Source of the DNA: Porphyrobacter sp. SLTP
Lineage (GTDB): Bacteria > Pseudomonadota > Alphaproteobacteria > Sphingomonadales > Sphingomonadaceae
Direction: 5' to 3'
Assembly (NCBI RefSeq): GCF_009905735.1
Contig: NZ_JAAALE010000013.1
Location: 1 to 64,000, forward strand
Length of the DNA: 64,000 nucleotides
Shown here: piece by piece, positions 60,914-64,000 of the stretch
Position numbering within the stretch: position 1 is the first letter of the stretch
Layout: the number at the start of each line of letters is the position of its first letter
Notes under the pieces: generated by a model
The model's database searches: none
What the model was told of the DNA's origin: nothing
The model's input: the letters and a program-made list of their open reading frames with translations, nothing else
Made by a program: the position numbers and the translations under genes

Positions 60914-61555
60914 ATGTCGGGTAAGACGAGCCCTCGCCAAGATAACCTCATCATGTCGCGGCTGCGGCTGGCACTTGAGCGTGAGCTTCGCGCCCGCGAG
61001 ACCGTCGTGTGGCATGGCTGGCAGTTAGGTCGACTGGAACCGCTCAGCTTCGGGATCTACATCTTCGCAGTCCCCTGGACCGCCTTTTCGGTGATGTGGA
61101 CCGTTCTTGCCTCCGGCGCGATCGCCATGTCCGGAGATGATGGCCCAGGCTGGATCGGCTGGGCCTTTCCGCTGTTCGGCCTGCCCTTCATCGCCATCGG
61201 CCTTGCCATGCTGGCGCGTCCTTTTGTGCCGCTATTCCAAAAAGGGCGAGTGCTCTACGTCGTGACGAATGAGCGCGCGCTGAAGCTCAGCATGGGCCGC
61301 GAGTTGGCAGTGGAGACCGTGCCGGCCGACCGCATTGGCTTGATCCAGCGGTTCGAAAGGCGCGATGGGAGCGGCAAGCTGCAACTCGCGGTGAAGATCG
61401 GCAAGGACAGCGACGGCGACCGCCAGACCGACTACTTCGAGATCGGCAATGTGGCCGATGTGATGGGCGCGCAGGAAGCGCTGGACCGCATTTCGGTCAG
61501 CACCACCACGGCCTCGGCGCTGGCCAAAGGTCAGACCAGCCCGCTCAGCTCTTGA
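60914..61555 (+). CDS. membrane protein with a PH-like domain
   Basis: A 213-residue protein. After a basic N-terminal helix, two membrane segments (FGIYIFAVPWTAFSVMWTVL and FPLFGLPFIAIGLAMLA) precede a beta-rich domain, VLYVVTNERALKLS, IGLIQRFERRD and DYFEIGNVADV, of the bacterial PH type. ATG 60914 is used; a TTG at 60908 is possible. Its 3' end overlaps the convergent ABC-2 permease gene by 11 bases. The role is unknown. Confidence 0.72.
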   Translation: MSGKTSPRQDNLIMSRLRLALERELRARETVVWHGWQLGRLEPLSFGIYIFAVPWTAFSVMWTVLASGAIAMSGDDGPGWIGWAFPLFGLPFIAIGLAMLARPFVPLFQKGRVLYVVTNERALKLSMGRELAVETVPADRIGLIQRFERRDGSGKLQLAVKIGKDSDGDRQTDYFEIGNVADVMGAQEALDRISVSTTTASALAKGQTSPLSS

Positions 61556-62450
61556 GCTTCCAGCCCGATCGCAGCAGTGCATAGACGCCGGCGGCCAGCA
61601 CAGCGTTGAGCACCAGCAGCCCCACCGCCGCCGCCGTCAGGACAGTGCCGGGGCCCATGTCGCTTGCCCCGAGGAAGCCATAGCGGAACCCCGATATCAC
61701 GTAGAAGAACGGGTTCAATCGGCTCACCCACTGGAACACGGGATCGAGGTTCTCGATCACGTAGAACGTGCCCGACAGCAGCGACAGCGGTGCGATGATA
61801 AAGTTGGTGACGGCGGCGTTGTGATCGAACTTCTCGGCCCAGATCGAGGTGGCCAGGCCGAGCGTCGCTAGCAAGAGCGACCCCATCAGGCCGAACCACA
61901 CGACCGCCCAAGGGTGCGTCATTGTGAGCGAAACGCCAGGCCACAGCGCAATCGCCAAAGCCACAGCCAGCCCCACCGCAATCGCGCGGGTCACAGCCGC
62001 CGCAAGGATCCCTGCCATCAACTCGCCCGACGACAAGGGCGGCATGAGCAGGTCGATGATTGTGCCCTGCATCTTGCCCGACAGCAGCGAGAAGCTGGAA
62101 TTGGCAAAGGCGTTCTGCATCATCGCCATCACGATCAGGCCCGGCGCAACGAAGCTGGCAAAGGGCACGCCCAGCACTTCGCGCCCCTGACGGCCCAAAG
62201 CGACCGTGAAAATCACCAGAAACAGCAGTGTGGTAAAGGCCGGAGCCCAGATCGTCTGCGTCTGGACCTTGAGAAACCGGCGCACCTCCTTCATATAGAG
62301 GGCGAAGAGCCCCACGCGATTGACCCCGATGATAACGGGCACGCCGCGGGGGGAAAACCGGATGCTCCCGCCGGTCTTGTCATCAGGCGTCATTTCAGTC
62401 ACGGGAGCAGCGTCGTGCAAAGGGTTTGCTGAAGGAGCGCGTTCGGCCAT
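61545..62450 (-). CDS. ABC-2 type transporter permease
   Basis: A 301-residue membrane protein with six predicted helices and ABC-2 family motifs: GLFALYMKEVRRFLKVQTQT, FVAPGLIVMAMMQNAFANSS, GTIIDLLMPPLSSGELMAGI and SGTFYVIENLDPVFQWVSRLNP. It would export a drug, polysaccharide or lipid with an ATPase. No ATP-binding partner is adjacent in the window, so the ATPase must be encoded elsewhere. Confidence 0.87.
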   Translation of the reverse strand: MAERAPSANPLHDAAPVTEMTPDDKTGGSIRFSPRGVPVIIGVNRVGLFALYMKEVRRFLKVQTQTIWAPAFTTLLFLVIFTVALGRQGREVLGVPFASFVAPGLIVMAMMQNAFANSSFSLLSGKMQGTIIDLLMPPLSSGELMAGILAAAVTRAIAVGLAVALAIALWPGVSLTMTHPWAVVWFGLMGSLLLATLGLATSIWAEKFDHNAAVTNFIIAPLSLLSGTFYVIENLDPVFQWVSRLNPFFYVISGFRYGFLGASDMGPGTVLTAAAVGLLVLNAVLAAGVYALLRSGWKLKS

Positions 62451-62535
62451 GGCGCAGGTGCCTAGGCCGCATGGGACGCTCTGACAAGCATCAGCGCTTT
62501 ACGGCACGCGCCGGACACAGGAACAGGTAGTACAT

Positions 62536-63258
62536 ATGGGCTGGACGGACGAGCGCATCGCAACGCTCAAGAAGATGTGGGAAGGCGGCTCCACCGCGAG
62601 CGAGATCGCGGCCGAGCTCGGCGGGGTCAGCCGCAATGCCGTAATCGGCAAGGCGCACCGCCTTGGTCTGAAGGCGCGCCCCTCTCCGGTGAAGGCCAAC
62701 GACAAGAAGAAGCCGGCCGCTCCGGCGAAAAAGCCCGCTGCCGCGCCCGCGCCGCGCGTGGCCGAACCGCGGGCCGAACCCGCTGAGCGCAGCGTCACCG
62801 GCGAAGCGGCTGAACGCCCTGCGCCCCGCGCGCCTGCCCCCTCCCCCCGCGCTGAAGTGGCTGCGGATGACGCCTTGAACGCGGTGCCCTCGCAGCCCGT
62901 TCCCGGCCCGTCGGCCGATCTGCCCAAGATCGTCTCGGTCGGGCCTGGCGGCTTCCTGCGTCAGGGTCCGGGCGATCAGCAGGCGCCGATCCCCCCCGCG
63001 CCGCCGCGCCGTCTTGTGCCCGCCAAGCCGAGCCCTGAAATTGCGGGCAAGACCACGCTGCTGGATCTGTCGGACAAAGTGTGCCGCTGGCCGATGGGCC
63101 ATCCGGGCGAGGCCGATTTCCATTTCTGCGGCGTCGCAGTGAACCCGGGCTTCCCCTATTGCGTCGAACATTGCGGCCGCGCCTATCAGGCCCAGCTTCC
63201 GCGCGGCGTGCGTCGTCCACCGCCGCCACTGCCGTTCGGCGGCCCACGCGTTCGGTAA
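62536..63258 (+). CDS. gcrA: GcrA cell cycle regulator
   Basis: A 240-residue alphaproteobacterial regulator. The N-terminal DNA-binding part is GWTDERIATLKKMWEGGSTA and GGVSRNAVIGKAHRLGLKAR; a long Ala/Pro-rich linker follows, and the C-terminal sigma-contact part has VCRWPMGHPGEADFHFCG. GcrA works with sigma70 at methylated GANTC promoters in the CcrM cycle. No GANTC site is in the 85 bases upstream. The linker is longer than in Caulobacter GcrA. Confidence 0.92.
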   Translation: MGWTDERIATLKKMWEGGSTASEIAAELGGVSRNAVIGKAHRLGLKARPSPVKANDKKKPAAPAKKPAAAPAPRVAEPRAEPAERSVTGEAAERPAPRAPAPSPRAEVAADDALNAVPSQPVPGPSADLPKIVSVGPGGFLRQGPGDQQAPIPPAPPRRLVPAKPSPEIAGKTTLLDLSDKVCRWPMGHPGEADFHFCGVAVNPGFPYCVEHCGRAYQAQLPRGVRRPPPPLPFGGPRVR

Positions 63259-63351
63259 ACCATCGCGCATGGCGAAGGGCAGCCCGCATCGGGCCTTGCC
63301 CTTGCCAAGCCTCGCCTTCTATGACTGGGGCGGGTCAAAGGGAGCGCTAAC

Positions 63352-64000
63352 ATGCACGCCAGATCAGGATTGCAACTGGTAGCGCTAGTCGCACTCATGA
63401 CTGCGCAGGCGGCCCATGCTGAATTGCCCGAACCAGTGCGCGCCATGATCGATGCCGCGATCGCCACCGGTGATGAAACCAAGGTGCGCACCGTTACCGA
63501 AATTGCGCGCGCGACCAATCCGGGCGATCAGGAAGAAATCGACGCTATCGTCGCCACCTTCGAGGCGGGTGTCGCAGCGCGCAAAACGGCCGAGGCCGAG
63601 GCGAAAGTGGCGCAGATCCGCTCGGCCGGCTTGTTCGACAACTGGTCCGGCAAGGGCGAATTTGGCGCTTTCCGCGCCACCGGCAACTCGGACAATACCG
63701 GCGTGACCGCAGGTCTGACCTTGGACCGCCAAGGCATCGACTGGCGCCACAAGCTGACAGGTCGAGTCGATTATCAACGCGCCAATGGTCTCACGACCCG
63801 CGAACAATACCTCGCCCGCTACGAGCCCAACTTCAACGTCTCCGACAATTTCTATGTCTATGCACTCGCCCAATACGAGCGCGACCGGTTTCAGGGCATC
63901 GCAGCGCGCTACGCCGTGTCGGGCGGCATGGGCTATCAAGCGCTCAAGGCGGATGACATCCAGCTGTCGGTCAAGGCCGGGCCTGCTTACCGCGTCACCG
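63352..64000 (+). CDS. DUF481 outer-membrane protein, 3' end beyond the window
   Basis: The first 216 residues of a YdiY-like protein: a signal peptide (LVALVALMTAQAAHA), a helical linker rich in Glu and Ala (about residues 25-90), then beta strands GKGEFGAFRATGNSDNTGV, HKLTGRVDYQRANG and FYVYALAQYERDRFQGI, which match DUF481 salt-inducible outer-membrane barrels. The start follows GGGAGCG. The gene continues past base 64000. Confidence 0.85.
   Translation, partial: MHARSGLQLVALVALMTAQAAHAELPEPVRAMIDAAIATGDETKVRTVTEIARATNPGDQEEIDAIVATFEAGVAARKTAEAEAKVAQIRSAGLFDNWSGKGEFGAFRATGNSDNTGVTAGLTLDRQGIDWRHKLTGRVDYQRANGLTTREQYLARYEPNFNVSDNFYVYALAQYERDRFQGIAARYAVSGGMGYQALKADDIQLSVKAGPAYRVT

Noticed and set aside
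62451-62535. GANTC methylation sites upstream of gcrA
   Set aside because: None found in the 85-base gap.
1-64000. CRISPR arrays, rRNA genes and plasmid origins
   Set aside because: No regular spaced repeats, rRNA-like sequence or replication gene was seen anywhere in the window.

Overview
The window comes from a high-GC alphaproteobacterial chromosome, most likely order Sphingomonadales and probably close to Erythrobacteraceae. Support for this is the GcrA cell-cycle regulator, tight ATGA-coupled operons, a long TonB-dependent receptor, the DUF3489-DUF2924-serine recombinase module, and consistently GC-rich codons. Taxonomy is inferred from gene families only.

Layout. 1-7063 (+): a vWA/YfbK-type protein with an in-frame stop in its 5' part, a membrane-anchored helix-hairpin-helix protein, a single-domain receiver, then an acyl-CoA and aromatic catabolic run (glutaryl-CoA dehydrogenase, maleylacetoacetate isomerase, FAH-family hydrolase, semialdehyde dehydrogenase). 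7327-11493 (-): lactate 2-monooxygenase, then a cyanide-insensitive-type cytochrome bd operon with a 44-residue DUF2474 gene and a DCC thiol protein. 11579-15243: a sulfane-sulfur/persulfide module (TauE, two YeeE/YedE halves, MBL-fold enzyme) divergent from a 1-Cys peroxiredoxin and a cysteine-free ArsR regulator. 15240-16969 (-): a membrane protein and a sterol-desaturase-family enzyme.

17100-29518 (-): one long tightly packed operon for uptake and breakdown of guanidine or urea. It encodes an ABC transporter, a NikR-fold regulator that has lost three of four nickel ligands, two DUF1989 proteins, urea/guanidine carboxylase, allophanate hydrolase, and a sensor kinase with its response regulator. 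The same dyad, TATTAC-N14-GTAATA, lies before the transporter operon and again before the regulator gene.

29694-42637: a beta-propeller lipoprotein, then a divergent catabolic island around a GntR/FCD regulator. One arm is a racemase-fold protein lacking both catalytic cysteines, two related NTF2-like proteins and a TonB receptor. The other is an HMG-CoA-lyase-like enzyme, HyuA, HyuB, a CaiB-type CoA transferase and an isochorismatase-fold amidohydrolase. Both arms carry the operator ATTGTATACAAA. The substrate is unknown; this is the best candidate for an undescribed pathway here.

42739-52712: two exported amidohydrolase-fold proteins (the second with a degraded metal site), an IorAB-type molybdenum hydroxylase, copper-handling genes (SCO, PCu(A)C, DUF2946), and a MerC-domain protein and a COG0523 GTPase sharing a Zur-like site. 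52812-59860 is accessory DNA. An IS6-family element without target duplication joins a truncated alcohol dehydrogenase to a truncated TrlF-type PHP-ATPase, whose last 14 codons come from the IS end. A DUF3489-DUF2924-large serine recombinase cassette follows, close to a tRNA-Ser(CGA) gene. 60238-64000 returns to core genes: hspQ behind a heat-shock-like promoter, a PH-like membrane protein, an ABC-2 permease, gcrA and a DUF481 outer-membrane protein cut by the window end.
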